DNA of 64,000 nt from Parabacteroides goldsteinii DSM 19448 = WAL 12034 (GTDB lineage Bacteria > Bacteroidota > Bacteroidia > Bacteroidales > Tannerellaceae). This document shows, one piece after another, positions 26,267 through 36,223 of the stretch; within the stretch, counting starts at the first letter, position 1; every line of letters begins with the position of its first letter. Location of the stretch: NCBI RefSeq assembly GCF_000969835.1, contig NZ_KQ033914.1, positions 1 through 64,000 on the forward strand, written 5' to 3'. The notes beneath the pieces are model-generated. The model did not search any database, was not told the DNA's origin, and worked only from the letters and a program-made list of their open reading frames with translations. The position numbers and the translations under genes are program-made.

Positions 26267-26670
26267 TTCGCCTCCATTTCTCTCGACAATTCCACAATCT
26301 GACGGCTCAGTTTCACGAGTTCGACGGTCTGCTGCTCCAGCTTGTAGAGCAACGCCATCGCCTTTTTCTCGGAAAAATGCAGCCTCAGTTCCTTCACGAC
26401 TTGGTTGTAGTTCGTGCCTACCGCGCGGAACTGCGCATGGAAATCGGACAGTCTGGTGTAGTAATCCACCAGCGTCCTGTCCACTTTCAGCACCCTGAAC
26501 GGCTGCCCGAAGAAGTGCGCCTTGATGAAAACCGACTTGGCGTAAACGCCCGACTTCTCGAACATGGCGAGGAAACGGTTGTGTTCCTCCTCGTTGAAAC
26601 GGACGGTGTAACGGAACACCGCCGGATCAAGTTTGGGATTTCTCCCGGTCTTGTTTCTTTTCTCTTTCAT
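26245..26670 (-). CDS. mobA: MobA relaxosome accessory protein
   Basis: The 141-residue basic protein has an N-terminal ribbon-helix-helix-like segment (FRYTVRFNEEEHNRFLAMFE, SVFIKAHFFG) and a helical C-terminal half with a leucine-rich coil (LYKLEQQTVELVKLSRQIVE). It resembles MobC-type accessory proteins of other plasmids but is named MobA in the Bacteroides scheme. It binds oriT and helps the relaxase. Its promoter probably lies at 26937-26944 on the minus strand, so the leader covers the palindromes of the presumed oriT. Confidence 0.85.
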   Translation of the reverse strand: MKEKRNKTGRNPKLDPAVFRYTVRFNEEEHNRFLAMFEKSGVYAKSVFIKAHFFGQPFRVLKVDRTLVDYYTRLSDFHAQFRAVGTNYNQVVKELRLHFSEKKAMALLYKLEQQTVELVKLSRQIVELSREMEAKWSQKSV

Positions 26671-26689
26671 ATAAAACTTTGGATTTAGC

Positions 26690-26945
26690 GGATGGACGGC
26701 ATAAGCCGCCGCTTGGGGTCACAGACACCGCAGGTTTGAAAGGCTTCCCGACTTCGGAGAGGAAGCCCGCCCCCTGCAAGGGCAAGTGCTTTTCGTGGCT
26801 GCTCAAAACGTTTTGAGCGGCTGAAAAGACATCTTGCTATGTTCAGGCGAACATAAAAATCCGTCGGGGACGGATTGGGGGAATGCCTTTCAAACTCCGG
26901 GCTGCGCCACCTGCGGCGAACCCTGCCGTTCGGGTGCAAAGTTAC
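26690..26945. other. oriT: Presumed oriT with inverted repeats; mob promoter
   Basis: Between the divergent mobA and traA genes lie dense inverted repeats: GGCTTCC/GGAAGCC (26742-26767), the perfect 18-bp palindrome GCTCAAAACGTTTTGAGC (26801-26818), TATGTTC-AGGC-GAACATA (26838-26855) and CCGTC/GACGG (26861-26873). On the minus strand TAACTTTG (26944-26937) fits a -7 box firing toward mobA. In CTnDOT oriT maps to this interval. The nick site cannot be assigned from sequence. From 26946 to 27381 I see no gene beyond an open frame continuous with traA. Confidence 0.65.
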
Positions 26946-27381
26946 GCCCTTAAAGCGGTATCGGACAGAGGCTTGAACCGGACAATCAGAGCCAACCGGC
27001 GCAATATGCCGCCACTTGCAGGGGAAGTGGTACGGATTCAAAAATATCCTTGTTTATTTGCAGCATGATTCAAAAAACGAACGATTTGAAGATATGAAAA
27101 ATGAGGCTTTCAAATACCCGGCAAACCGCTTCGGCGGATATTTGCCAGACCGGATACCCGAACCTTCGGATACCCGGTTTCCCAATGACGCGGTGATTCA
27201 CGGATTCAATGACTTCATGACGCAATGTCGTCATTCATCAGTTATCCGAACCTCTGCTTCACCGTTGAAGCGGATACGTGACGAACCGGACAGACAGAGA
27301 TTCGCGGATGCGGATATACATGTCACCGATTCCGTATCGGAGCAGGAAAACAATTCATCAACCATTAAAACCAACAGAACC

Positions 27382-28143
27382 ATGAGTAATGAAACATTCG
27401 TTGCATTCGCAACACAGAAAGGGGGCATCGGCAAATCCACCGTCACGGCACTTGCCGCCAATTACCTCCACAACGTGAAAGGACACAATGTCGCCGTCAT
27501 AGACTGCGACGCCCCGCAGCACAGCATACACGGGTTGCGTGAACGTGAAACGGGACTTATCGGCGGGAGCCTCTATTTCAAGGCACTCGCGTGTAACCAC
27601 TTCCGCAAGATAAGGAAGAACGCCTACCCGGTCATCGCAAGCGACGCCCTCAACGCCCTCGATGATGCCGAAAGGATGCTTGCCGAAGAAGAGGTGAAAC
27701 CCGACGTCGTGTTCTTCGACATGCCGGGAACCCTGAAAAGCAACGGCGTGGTCAAGACCCTCTCGCAGATGGACTACATCTTCGCGCCCATGAGTGCCGA
27801 CCGTTTTGTCGTGGAAAGCACCCTGCAATTCGCCGTGATGTTCCGTGACAACCTCATGACGACGGGACAGGCGAAAACAAAAGGGCTGTACCTGTTCTGG
27901 ACGATGGTGGACGGCAGGGAGAAGAACGGGCTTTACGACCTGTATGAGGATGTGATCGCCGAGATGGGGCTGCCGGTGCTGTCCACCCGCCTGCCCGACA
28001 GCAAGAAGTTCCGGCGCGACCTCTCGGAAGAGCGCAAGAGCGTGTTCCGCTCGACCATCTTCCCGATGGATGCGTCCCTGCTGAAAGGGAGCGGCATCCG
28101 TGAGTTCTCGGAAGAGATAAGCCGTATCATCAGACCTCAATAA
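27382..28143 (+). CDS. traA: TraA, ParA-type ATPase
   Basis: The 253-residue protein has the deviant Walker A of ParA/MinD proteins (ATQKGGIGKSTVTALAA, residues 9-25), an A' motif VAVIDCDAPQHS and a Walker B VVFFDMPGTL. ATG 27382 is chosen because MSNETFVAFATQKGG is the conserved start. The frame stays open to 27016, with ATG at 27094, but that part overlaps the oriT side and looks non-conserved. It is the first gene of the tra operon, followed by three DUF3408 proteins. Its exact role in transfer is unknown; partition-like positioning is an inference. Confidence 0.85.
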   Translation: MSNETFVAFATQKGGIGKSTVTALAANYLHNVKGHNVAVIDCDAPQHSIHGLRERETGLIGGSLYFKALACNHFRKIRKNAYPVIASDALNALDDAERMLAEEEVKPDVVFFDMPGTLKSNGVVKTLSQMDYIFAPMSADRFVVESTLQFAVMFRDNLMTTGQAKTKGLYLFWTMVDGREKNGLYDLYEDVIAEMGLPVLSTRLPDSKKFRRDLSEERKSVFRSTIFPMDASLLKGSGIREFSEEISRIIRPQ

Positions 28144-28145
28144 TC

Positions 28146-28586
28146 ATGGGCAGCAGGAAAGTGAACACCGAAGGCATTGACGAGGAACTGTTGATAGCCT
28201 CCATCGGCAGACGCAGGCAGGACGGGACCCTGTACCACGCGCAGGAGCCGCCCGCGCCTGCCCCCGAAGAAGAAAGCGTCCCTGAAACGGAACCGCCGCC
28301 CGTGCAATATACGGCAAAGGAAAAACCGCAGAGGGACACCGTCCGCCGCAAACGGCAGGAGGACGACTATTCCGGGCTGTTCCTCCGCCGCAACGAGATA
28401 AAGACGCGCCAGTGCGTCTATATCAGCCGCGACGTCCACAGCAAGATTCTCAAAATCGTGAACGACATCGCCGGGCGTGAAATCTCGGTAGGCGGCTACG
28501 TGGACACCGTGCTGCGCCAACATCTGGAACAGCACAAGGAGAAAATAAACGAACTGTACAAGAAACAACGTGAAGACTTGATTTGA
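28146..28586 (+). CDS. DUF3408 conjugation protein (first of three)
   Basis: The 146-residue protein has a Pro/Glu-rich disordered middle (residues 35-70) and a C-terminal DUF3408 domain: LRRNEIKTRQCVYISRDVHSK, then IAGREISVGGYVDTVLRQHL. The domain has the strand-helix-helix look of ribbon-helix-helix DNA-binding proteins. It starts 2 bases after traA and is probably the counterpart of TraB in the CTnDOT scheme. Function unknown. Confidence 0.7.
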   Translation: MGSRKVNTEGIDEELLIASIGRRRQDGTLYHAQEPPAPAPEEESVPETEPPPVQYTAKEKPQRDTVRRKRQEDDYSGLFLRRNEIKTRQCVYISRDVHSKILKIVNDIAGREISVGGYVDTVLRQHLEQHKEKINELYKKQREDLI

Positions 28587-28588
28587 AT

Positions 28589-28936
28589 ATGGAAAAGAAC
28601 CAGAAAAACAGAAGTCCGCAGCATGACGGCGGCGGTATGCTTGCCCAAGTGCAGGCGAGTGTGGAAATCCTGTCCCCCGTGCCGTTAGGCGGCAAATGCG
28701 GTGAGAAGGACTATGAACGGCTGTTCATCCGTGAAGCCGAAGTGAAGGCACGCGAGGGAAAGATGGCGTATGTGCGCCCGGAGTACCACGACCGCATCAT
28801 GCGTATCACCCGTGTGATCGGGCATGACCGGCTGTCGCTGTCCGCCTACATCGACCATGTGCTTACGCACCACTTCAACCAGTGCGAGGAGGCGATAAAG
28901 AGCCTTTACGCCCAGAATTACGACGCAGTATTTTAA
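28589..28936 (+). CDS. DUF3408 conjugation protein (second of three)
   Basis: The 115-residue protein has the same domain as its neighbours: FIREAEVKAREGKMAYVRPE, then GHDRLSLSAYIDHVLTHHF. ATG 28589 lies 2 bases after the preceding stop. The repeated pattern R-x2-E-x-K-x-R-x4-Y-[IV] in all three proteins shows tandem duplication. Probably a DNA-binding partner of TraA or of the relaxosome. Confidence 0.7.
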   Translation: MEKNQKNRSPQHDGGGMLAQVQASVEILSPVPLGGKCGEKDYERLFIREAEVKAREGKMAYVRPEYHDRIMRITRVIGHDRLSLSAYIDHVLTHHFNQCEEAIKSLYAQNYDAVF

Positions 28937-28955
28937 TCCTAAAAAAGTAACAGAC

Positions 28956-29198
28956 ATGAAAGGAAAGAAGAAAGATTATCGCGCCTTCCTGAAAAAATCA
29001 GGAATCAAGGCGAGAGAGGGAAAGCAAGTGTACATCAGTTTGGCAAACCACAGCGTGATAACCGAAATCACCTATTTATTAGGTAAGGGAAACCTGACCA
29101 TCGCCGACTATCTGGACAATGTGCTTAACGAACATTTCCAGACACACCGTGCCGAAATCAACCGTATGTTGGATTCAGTCCCCAAAGTAGAGCTATGA
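28956..29198 (+). CDS. DUF3408 conjugation protein (third, minimal copy)
   Basis: At 80 residues this is almost only the DUF3408 domain: FLKKSGIKAREGKQVYISLA, then GKGNLTIADYLDNVLNEHFQ. It overlaps the next gene by ATGA. Size and fold are like small ribbon-helix-helix proteins that act as centromere-binding partners of ParA ATPases, an analogy only. Confidence 0.7.
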   Translation: MKGKKKDYRAFLKKSGIKAREGKQVYISLANHSVITEITYLLGKGNLTIADYLDNVLNEHFQTHRAEINRMLDSVPKVEL

Positions 29199-29911
29199 AC
29201 ATGACTATGATTCTGCTGACCGTATCGGTCGGCTGCAACCTGTGGTTTCTGTTCCTGCTCCTTTATGACAGGATCATGGAAACCAGACTTGTCCGCTTCC
29301 TCAGAAGCATAGCCGGAGTGTGGCGGTCGTTGGGCGGCACGGCGGCAAAGCCCGAAACGGTAAGGGACACACCGCCCGCAGACACCCCGGACATCATCGG
29401 CAAGAGCCGTTTCAGGATGGCATCGACCCGGACAACCGCTGCCATACCGACGCAAGAAGCCGCCACTTCGGAAAAAGGCATTGAACTGACGGAGGAAGAG
29501 GCTACTTTTGACGACGGAAACACGGAAACCGTGTCCCGTCCCGCCCAAGTTCCGGAGGATAAACTCGACGAAACCTTCACGAGCCTCACGCCTTCGGAAC
29601 TGGAGTTCGGGGAGGACGAGCCGGAGGAAGAAACGCCCGACGCGCCGAGGGCATCCGGAAGCAGCTTCGACGAGATAGACGATGCAGTCAGAACCGCCAA
29701 GAACCCAGAAGCGACAACGACGGAACGGGAGCGGGCGGCAAAGGTCTTCACCGACATGGAAGGGACGGAGCTGTACGAGAAGCTGATGAACGGCTCGTCT
29801 GAAATGAGCATCCGCATCAAGGGGCTTATTGAAATCCGGCTGAAGAAACCGAAAAAGGATTTTGTCGTCCCGGACAGTATTGAGGACTTCGACATCCGCG
29901 ACTATGTATAA
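29195..29911 (+). CDS. traD: Conjugal transfer protein TraD-like, membrane-anchored acidic protein
   Basis: The 238-residue protein has one N-terminal membrane helix (residues 3-23), a long acidic, low-complexity cytoplasmic part (about 60-150, EEEATFDDGNTE and FGEDEPEEETPD) and a folded C-terminal helical part ending FDIRDYV. It is placed as in CTnDOT traD. The naming rests on position and general similarity; there is no catalytic motif. Confidence 0.6.
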   Translation: MNMTMILLTVSVGCNLWFLFLLLYDRIMETRLVRFLRSIAGVWRSLGGTAAKPETVRDTPPADTPDIIGKSRFRMASTRTTAAIPTQEAATSEKGIELTEEEATFDDGNTETVSRPAQVPEDKLDETFTSLTPSELEFGEDEPEEETPDAPRASGSSFDEIDDAVRTAKNPEATTTERERAAKVFTDMEGTELYEKLMNGSSEMSIRIKGLIEIRLKKPKKDFVVPDSIEDFDIRDYV

Positions 29912-30109
29912 CGAAAAAAGAAATGGTAATGAAAATGTAAAATTACACCCATGCGGTGAGGAAGTGCAAGGCACGTCCGGTTCGCAACGGACACACCCAA
30001 GTCCGTAGAAACAAACGGGCAACCCACTAAACCAAAGTAAAGTAACCGAGTATCAACCGCCCGACAAAGGACCATCCACCCTTTTGACGGCACAAAACAA
30101 GAACAGTTT

Positions 30110-30421
30110 ATGAACAAGAACAACAGACAGAAACTTATCCTCTCAGCGGCACTTCTGGTTGCCGCAACCGCCTCCGCCTTCGCGCAGGGAAACGGCATCG
30201 CGGGCATCAACGAAGCCACCTCTATGGTGAGTTCGTATTTCGACCCCGGCACGAAACTCATCTACGCCATCGGCGCGGTAGTCGGGCTTATCGGGGGCGT
30301 GAAAGTGTACGGGAAGTTCTCGTCCGGCGACCCCGACACCTCCAAGACTGCCGCCTCGTGGTTCGGGGCGTGCATCTTCCTGATTGTCGCCGCCACCATC
30401 CTGCGCTCATTCTTCCTTTAA
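30110..30421 (+). CDS. traE: TraE (DUF4134), small membrane channel subunit
   Basis: The 103-residue protein has a cleavable signal peptide (to AFAQ, about residue 25) and two membrane helices, the layout of VirB2/VirB3-like pilin components. The 198 bases upstream contain a GTCCG/CGGAC hairpin near 29979-29996 and no gene. TraF follows 10 bases downstream. Confidence 0.85.
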   Translation: MNKNNRQKLILSAALLVAATASAFAQGNGIAGINEATSMVSSYFDPGTKLIYAIGAVVGLIGGVKVYGKFSSGDPDTSKTAASWFGACIFLIVAATILRSFFL

Positions 30422-30431
30422 TAAATAATGT

Positions 30432-30764
30432 ATGGCTGAATACCCGATAAACAAGGGTATCGGCCGTCCGGTAGAGTTCAAGGGCTTGAAGGCTCAGTAC
30501 CTCTTCATTTTCTGCGGAGGTCTGCTGGCTCTCTTCGTCCTGTTCGTCATCCTCTACATGGTCGGCATCGACCAGTGGGTATGTATCGGCTTCGGCGTGG
30601 CATCGTCCTCCATCCTCGTATGGCAGACCTTCGCGCTGAACGCCCGGTACGGCGAACACGGGCTTATGAAATTAGGGGCAACAAGGAGCCATCCCCGATA
30701 CCTTATCAACCGGCGGCGGATCACCCGATTATTCAAACGGAAACGAAAGGAAGAAACGACATGA
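30432..30764 (+). CDS. traF: TraF (DUF4133), inner-membrane VirB3-like protein
   Basis: The 110-residue protein begins MAEYPINKGIGRPVEFKGLK, typical of DUF4133, and has two closely spaced membrane helices (about residues 22-42 and 46-66) with a basic C-terminus. It corresponds in size and position to VirB3 next to the VirB4 ATPase. Its stop overlaps the traG start (ATGA). Confidence 0.88.
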   Translation: MAEYPINKGIGRPVEFKGLKAQYLFIFCGGLLALFVLFVILYMVGIDQWVCIGFGVASSSILVWQTFALNARYGEHGLMKLGATRSHPRYLINRRRITRLFKRKRKEETT

Positions 30765-32834
30765 GGAATACATCCAAAATGACAACACTGGAAAACAAGT
30801 TCCCGCTATTGGCGGTGGAGCAAGGCTGCATCATCTCCAAAGACGCCGACATCACGGTGGCTTTCGAGGTGGAGCTGCCGGAGCTTTACACCGTGACGGG
30901 TGCGGAGTACGAGGCGATACACGGCTGCTGGTGCAAGGCGATCAAGGTGCTGCCGGACTTCTCCGTCGTCCACAAGCAGGACTGGTTCATCAAGGAGAAG
31001 TACACGCCGGAACTTCACAAGGACGACATGAGTTTTTTGAGCCGCTCTTTCGAGCGTCACTTCAACGAGCGTCCGTACCTGAAGCACACCTGCTACCTCT
31101 ACCTGACCAAGACGACGAAGGAGCGTAACCGGATGCAGAGCAATTTCAGCACGCTGTGCCGTGGGCATATCATCCCGAAGGAGCTGAATAAGGAAACCGC
31201 CGCGAAGTTCATAGAGGCTGCGGAACAGTTCGAGCGCATCATCAACGACAGCGGCTTCGTCAGGCTGCGCCGCCTCTCCACCGACGAGATTGTGGGGACG
31301 GACGGCAAAGCCGGACTGATAGAGCGTTACTTCTCGCTCATGCCCGAAGGCGACACGACCTTGCAGGACATTGACCTCTCGGCGAGGGAAATGCGCATCG
31401 GCGACAACCGCCTGTGCCTGCACACCCTGTCCGACGCGGAAGACCTGCCCGGCACGGTGGCTACCGACACCCGGTATGAGAAACTCTCCACCGACCGCTC
31501 GGACTGCCGCCTCTCCTTCGCCTCCCCGGTGGGGTTGCTGCTTTCCTGCAACCACATCTACAACCAGTACGTGATTATCGACAACAGCGAGGAGAACCTT
31601 CAAAAATTCGAGAAATCCGCAAGGAATATGCAGTCGTTATCCCGATACAGCCGGAGCAACAGCATCAACCGCGAGTGGATAGACCGCTACCTGAACGAGG
31701 CGCACTCCTACGGGCTGACCTCGGTGCGGGCGCACTTCAACGTCATGGCGTGGAGCGACGACGCGGAGGAACTGAAACACATAAAGAACGACGTGGGCAG
31801 CCAGATGGCAAGCATGGAGTGCGTGCCGCGCCACAATACCGTTGACTGCCCGACACTTTATTGGGCGGCGATGCCCGGCAATGCTGCGGATTTTCCGGCG
31901 GAAGAGAGTTTCCACACCTTCATCGAACAGGCGGTGTGCCTTTTCACGGAAGAAACCAACTATCGCAGCTCGCTCTCGCCCTTCGGCATCAAGATGGTGG
32001 ACAGGCTCACGGGAAAACCGCTGCACCTCGACATCAGCGACCTGCCGATGAAGCGGGGCATCACCACGAACCGCAACAAGTTCGTATTGGGTCCTTCGGG
32101 CAGCGGCAAGTCGTTCTTCATGAACCACTTGGTGCGCCAATACTACGAGCAGGGCGCGCATGTGGTATTGGCGGACACGGGAAACTCCTATCAGGGGCTA
32201 TGCGAGATGATACGGCGCAAGACGGGCGGTGCTGACGGCGTGTATTTCACCTACACGGAGGAGAAGCCCATCAGCTTCAACCCGTTCTATACCGACGACT
32301 ACGTGTTCGACGTGGAGAAGAAGGACAGCATCAAGACGCTGCTGCTGACGCTCTGGAAGTCGGAGGACGACAAGGTGACGAAAACCGAAAGCGGGGAATT
32401 GGGCAGTGCCGTGAGTGCCTACATCGAGCGCATCAGGGCTGACCGGAGCATCGTCCCCTCGTTCAACACCTTCTACGAGTACATGCGCGACGACTACCGC
32501 AGGGAACTGGCGGAGCGTGACATCAAGGTGGAAAAGGAGGACTTCAACATCGACAACATGCTCACCACCATGCGGCAGTATTATCGGGGCGGACGCTACG
32601 ACTTCCTGCTCAACTCGGCGGAGAACATCGACCTGCTGGGCAAACGGTTCATCGTCTTCGAGATTGATTCCATCAAGGACAACCGCGAACTGTTCCCGGT
32701 AGTGACCATCATCATCATGGAAGCCTTCATCAACAAAATGCGGCGTCTGAAAGGTGTGAGAAAGCAGCTTATCGTGGAAGAGGCTTGGAAGGCTCTCTCA
32801 TCGGCGAACATGGCTGACTACCTGCGCTATATGT
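30761..32834 (+). CDS. traG: TraG conjugation ATPase (VirB4-like), 5' exon
   Basis: The N-terminal 691 codons of the VirB4-type ATPase that powers the mating channel. Walker A is VLGPSGSGKSFFMNH near residue 444-452; Walker B is LIVEEAWKAL near 670. The frame enters the group II intron after ...YLRYM-T (first base of codon 692). Without splicing the protein would end after seven intron-encoded residues at TAA 32858-32860. Joined to the exon at 35353, the reading frame is exact: 2074 + 431 = 2505 bases, 834 residues. ATG 30761 overlaps the traF stop. Confidence 0.93.
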
Positions 32835-35352
32835 GTGCGCCCGTAAAGGTTGCATCGTAAATATCTCTTTGGCAAGAGATTAGGAAAGTGTTCTTTGAAA
32901 AAGACCTATCATCAGCCGACTTATCTGTTTCGGGAAAACTTAACCGAACAGGGAGTGTAGCATGTCGGAAAAGCCATAAGTCAGTTAGTTACCAAACTGC
33001 GACTGAATGGCGAGATGAAAAGATAGATATGAGGATAAAGTCCGAATTGATTGAACGATAGTCCGAGTGGTCCGCACGGAGGCTATGGCGTAAGGTAGCT
33101 ATGGAAACTACTGTTGTATGGATAGTTTCTAATCGCCATATCATAGTATCTCCCTTAGTGTACATGTATGAGGAGGGCAAGAACTATACTATGACGCAAC
33201 CGCAGTAAGCGAGTAAAGGACGGAAGTCGTATCCGACAATCTATCATGCCAACAGTTACGATGTAATAAACGGGGATTACCTATCCCGAAGTGCCGAAAG
33301 GCTATTAGGTTAGACCTACGAAAATTCGGAGTGGTAACGGAGCTTCCATAGTAGTCCGAGCAAGGTAACACCTTGTACATGGCGAAGGGAAGCAGCTAAT
33401 TATTAATACAATTAACGGAAAATGTGGGAGACATTATGAGAAGTCCAGAAAGAGTATTAAACAGTCTATCAGAACACAGTAAGGATGTAAGCTACAAGTT
33501 TGAACGTCTTTACAGAATTTTGTTCAATGAGGAAATGTTTTACGTTGCCTATCAACGCATATATGCTAAAGAGGGTAACATGACTAAAGGAACTGACGGT
33601 CAAAATATTGACAACATGAGCCTGAAACGCATTGAAAAGTTGATTGATACGCTAAAAAATGAGACGTACCAACCCCAACCGTCAAAGAGAGTGTATATAC
33701 CAAAGAAAAACGGCAAGAAACGCCCTCTTGGTGTACCGACTTTTAATGACAAGTTGGTGCAGGAAGTGGTAAGAATGGTATTGGAAGCCATATACGAGGG
33801 GAATTTTGAATACACCTCGCATGGATTCCGCCCCAATCGAAGCTGCCATACTGCATTAACTCACATCCAAAATGAGTTTAGTGGTGCTAAGTGGTTTGTA
33901 GAGGGAGACATAAAAGGCTTCTTTGACAACATAAACCATGATGTACTGATAAACATTCTCTTGGAGCGCATTGCGGATGAACGCTTCATCCGATTGATAC
34001 GCAAGTTTTTGAAAGCGGGATATGTCGAAGGCTGGCAATTCAATAATACTTATAGTGGCACACCGCAAGGTGGTATCATCAGCCCGATATTGGCTAATAT
34101 ATACCTTGACAAGCTGGATAAGTATATAAAGGAATACACAGCCAAATTCGACAAAGGGAAGAAACGAAAATTCAGTAGAGAAAGTATGGACTTTGGCAAT
34201 GCAAGAAAACGTATTGTGCGAAGATTGAAGTCCGTAAAAGACGAAAGGCAAAGGACAAAGCTAATCCTTGAACTAAAAGCAATAGAACAAGGACGGGCTA
34301 AATATCCCAACGGCGACGAAATGGATGCTGGTTACAGAAGAATGAAATATGCAAGATATGCAGATGATTTTCTTGTGGGAATTATCGGAAGCAAACAGGA
34401 TGCACAGCAGATAAAGGAAGATATTAAAAACTTCCTCGCTGACAGACTGGCATTGGAACTCTCCGACGAAAAGACACTTGTCACTCACACGGAAAGACCT
34501 GCCAAATTTCTCGGATATGAAATTACTGTAAGAAAATCCAACGACCAAAGACGGGATAAACGGGGTAGATTGAGAAGAACCTATGGTAAAAGGGTTTGCT
34601 TGAATGTCAGTACGGAAACTGTCCGTAAAAAACTTTTCGATTGGGGTGTTTTGGAACTGACAAACCGCAACGGGAAGGAAATATGGAAACCGAAATGCAA
34701 ATCGGGACTGATTTTCAATGATGACCTTGAAATCCTTGACAGCTATAATCGGGAAATCGTAGGCTTCTACAACTATTATTCCATAGCCAACAACTGTGCC
34801 CATGCCTTGAATAATTTCAGCTACATCATGGAATACAGCATGTACAAAACGTTTGCAGGCAAATACAAATGCCGTACACGTAAGATAAACAAGAAATATC
34901 GTAAAAACGGTAGGTTTATCATAAAATACATGACTAAAACAGGTGTAAAGGAAAGATACTTTTACGATGGAGGCTTCAAACGAAAGAAGCCCATCTATGA
35001 ATCGGAATGTGACATTATGCCACGAACAATTTATACTGCGGGGCGGACAAGTCTTGTAGAAAGGCTGAAAGCCCGTGAGTGTGAATTATGTGGAGCAACA
35101 GACGACCTTGTTATGCACCATGTAAGGAAGCTAAAGAACTTGCAGGGTAAGGAAAGCTGGGAACGACACATGATTGCCCGCAAACGCAAGACGATTGCAG
35201 TGTGTAGGAGTTGTCACAAGAAGATACATGACGGAAAGATAGACTGAAATTAGTGGAGAGCCGGATACGCTGAAAGGTGTAAGTCCGGTTCGGGGGCGAG
35301 CATTTGAAAACCTACCATAGTAATATGGAAAGGCGTTGGGTGCTTAGCCTAC
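32835..35352 (+). mobile_element. Complete group II intron inserted in traG
   Basis: The 2518-bp intron starts GTGCGCCCG (consensus GTGYG) and ends CTTAGCCTAC, with the probable branch A seven bases before the splice site. Domain V is at 35258-35291 (GAGCCGGATACGC...GTCCGGTTC, 34 bases). The 5' 600 bases hold the ribozyme domains I-III and no gene. Removing exactly these bases rejoins codons ATG T|AC AAG to give RYMYKTVRK, so the boundaries are set by the protein frame. It encodes the reverse transcriptase at 33436. Confidence 0.93.
33436..35247 (+). CDS. ltrA: Group II intron reverse transcriptase/maturase with HNH endonuclease
   Basis: The 603-residue protein has RT blocks in order: PQPSKRVYIPKKNGKKRPLG, GFRPNRSCHTAL, EGDIKGFFDNINH, TPQGGIISPILANIYLD and the catalytic YARYADDFLVGI. 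Maturase domain X and a C-terminal HNH domain follow, the latter with CELCGATDDLVMHH and CRSCHKKIHDG. It helps splicing and drives retrohoming. ATG 33436 is preferred to GTG 33424. All catalytic residues are present, so the intron looks mobile. Confidence 0.95.
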   Translation: MRSPERVLNSLSEHSKDVSYKFERLYRILFNEEMFYVAYQRIYAKEGNMTKGTDGQNIDNMSLKRIEKLIDTLKNETYQPQPSKRVYIPKKNGKKRPLGVPTFNDKLVQEVVRMVLEAIYEGNFEYTSHGFRPNRSCHTALTHIQNEFSGAKWFVEGDIKGFFDNINHDVLINILLERIADERFIRLIRKFLKAGYVEGWQFNNTYSGTPQGGIISPILANIYLDKLDKYIKEYTAKFDKGKKRKFSRESMDFGNARKRIVRRLKSVKDERQRTKLILELKAIEQGRAKYPNGDEMDAGYRRMKYARYADDFLVGIIGSKQDAQQIKEDIKNFLADRLALELSDEKTLVTHTERPAKFLGYEITVRKSNDQRRDKRGRLRRTYGKRVCLNVSTETVRKKLFDWGVLELTNRNGKEIWKPKCKSGLIFNDDLEILDSYNREIVGFYNYYSIANNCAHALNNFSYIMEYSMYKTFAGKYKCRTRKINKKYRKNGRFIIKYMTKTGVKERYFYDGGFKRKKPIYESECDIMPRTIYTAGRTSLVERLKARECELCGATDDLVMHHVRKLKNLQGKESWERHMIARKRKTIAVCRSCHKKIHDGKID

Positions 35353-35783
35353 ACAAGACGGTGCGCAAGTATTTCGGTGAGGCAATCGTGGTGACGCAGG
35401 AGGTGGACGACATCATTTCCTCGCCCGTCGTCAAGGAGAGCATCATCAACAACTCGGACTGTAAAATCCTGCTCGACCAGCGCAAGTACATGAACAAGTT
35501 CGACCAGATTCAGGCGTTGCTCGGACTGACGGAGAAGGAGAAGTCGCAGATACTCTCCATCAACATGGCGAACAACCCCTCACGGCTCTACAAGGAGGTG
35601 TGGATAGGCTTGGGCGGCACGCAGTCGGCGGTCTATGCCACCGAGGTGAGCGCGGAAGAGTATCTGGCGTACACCACCGAGGAAACGGAAAAGGTGGAGG
35701 TGTACCGTCTGGCGGAGCAATTGGGCGGCGACATTGAAGCCGCCATCCGGCAGCTTGCCGAAAGACGGAGAAACAAGGAATAA
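35353..35783 (+). CDS. traG: TraG conjugation ATPase, 3' exon
   Basis: This is the C-terminal 143 codons of TraG (YKTVRKYFGEAIVVTQEVDD, SQILSINMANNPSRLYKEVW, QLAERRRNKE). It begins with the last two bases of codon 692. Sequence conservation is continuous across the join with the exon ending at 32834, so the gene is intact apart from the intron. The open frame that appears to start at 35304 begins inside the intron and is not the true N-terminus. Confidence 0.92.
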
Positions 35784-35813
35784 GTAAAAACGATTCATCA
35801 ACCAAAAAAGAAA

Positions 35814-36200
35814 ATGCGTATGAGTATATCAAGAACGAAAATGCTGCAAGTCAGCAAGTGTTTAATCGGGCTGGCGGTCATGGTGCTGCAATCCTGCGAC
35901 GTGGCGGAGAACCGCCGTGACCTGCTGTGCGGGAACTGGGAAAGCGTGGAGGGGAAGCCCGACGTGCTTATCTACAAGGAGGGCGAAGCCTACAAGGTGA
36001 CGGTATTCAGACGGAGCGGCATCCGCCGCAGACTGAAACCGGAAACCTACCTCTTGCAGGAGGAGAACGGCAACTTGTTCATGAACACCGGCTTCCGCAT
36101 CGACGTAGCGTATAACGAAGCCACCGACGTGCTGACCTTCTCACCCAACGGGGACTACGTGCGTGTGAAGCCGCAGCCGGAAACTCCGGCAGGAAAATAA
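35814..36200 (+). CDS. traH: TraH-like lipoprotein (DUF3876)
   Basis: The 128-residue protein has a type II signal sequence with lipobox LQSC near residue 28 and a beta-rich domain with LLCGNWESVEGKPDVLIYKE and NTGFRIDVAYNEATDVLTFS, typical of DUF3876. Position between traG and traI matches traH of CTnDOT. ATG 35820 is an alternative start. Role in the channel unknown. Confidence 0.7.
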   Translation: MRMSISRTKMLQVSKCLIGLAVMVLQSCDVAENRRDLLCGNWESVEGKPDVLIYKEGEAYKVTVFRRSGIRRRLKPETYLLQEENGNLFMNTGFRIDVAYNEATDVLTFSPNGDYVRVKPQPETPAGK

Positions 36201-36223
36201 GAACCGCTAAAATCCAAAGAAAC

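Noticed and set aside
27016..27381. N-terminal extension of TraA
   Set aside because: The frame is open, but the conserved protein starts at MSNETFVAFATQKGG, and the upstream part lies in the oriT side with no recognisable domain.
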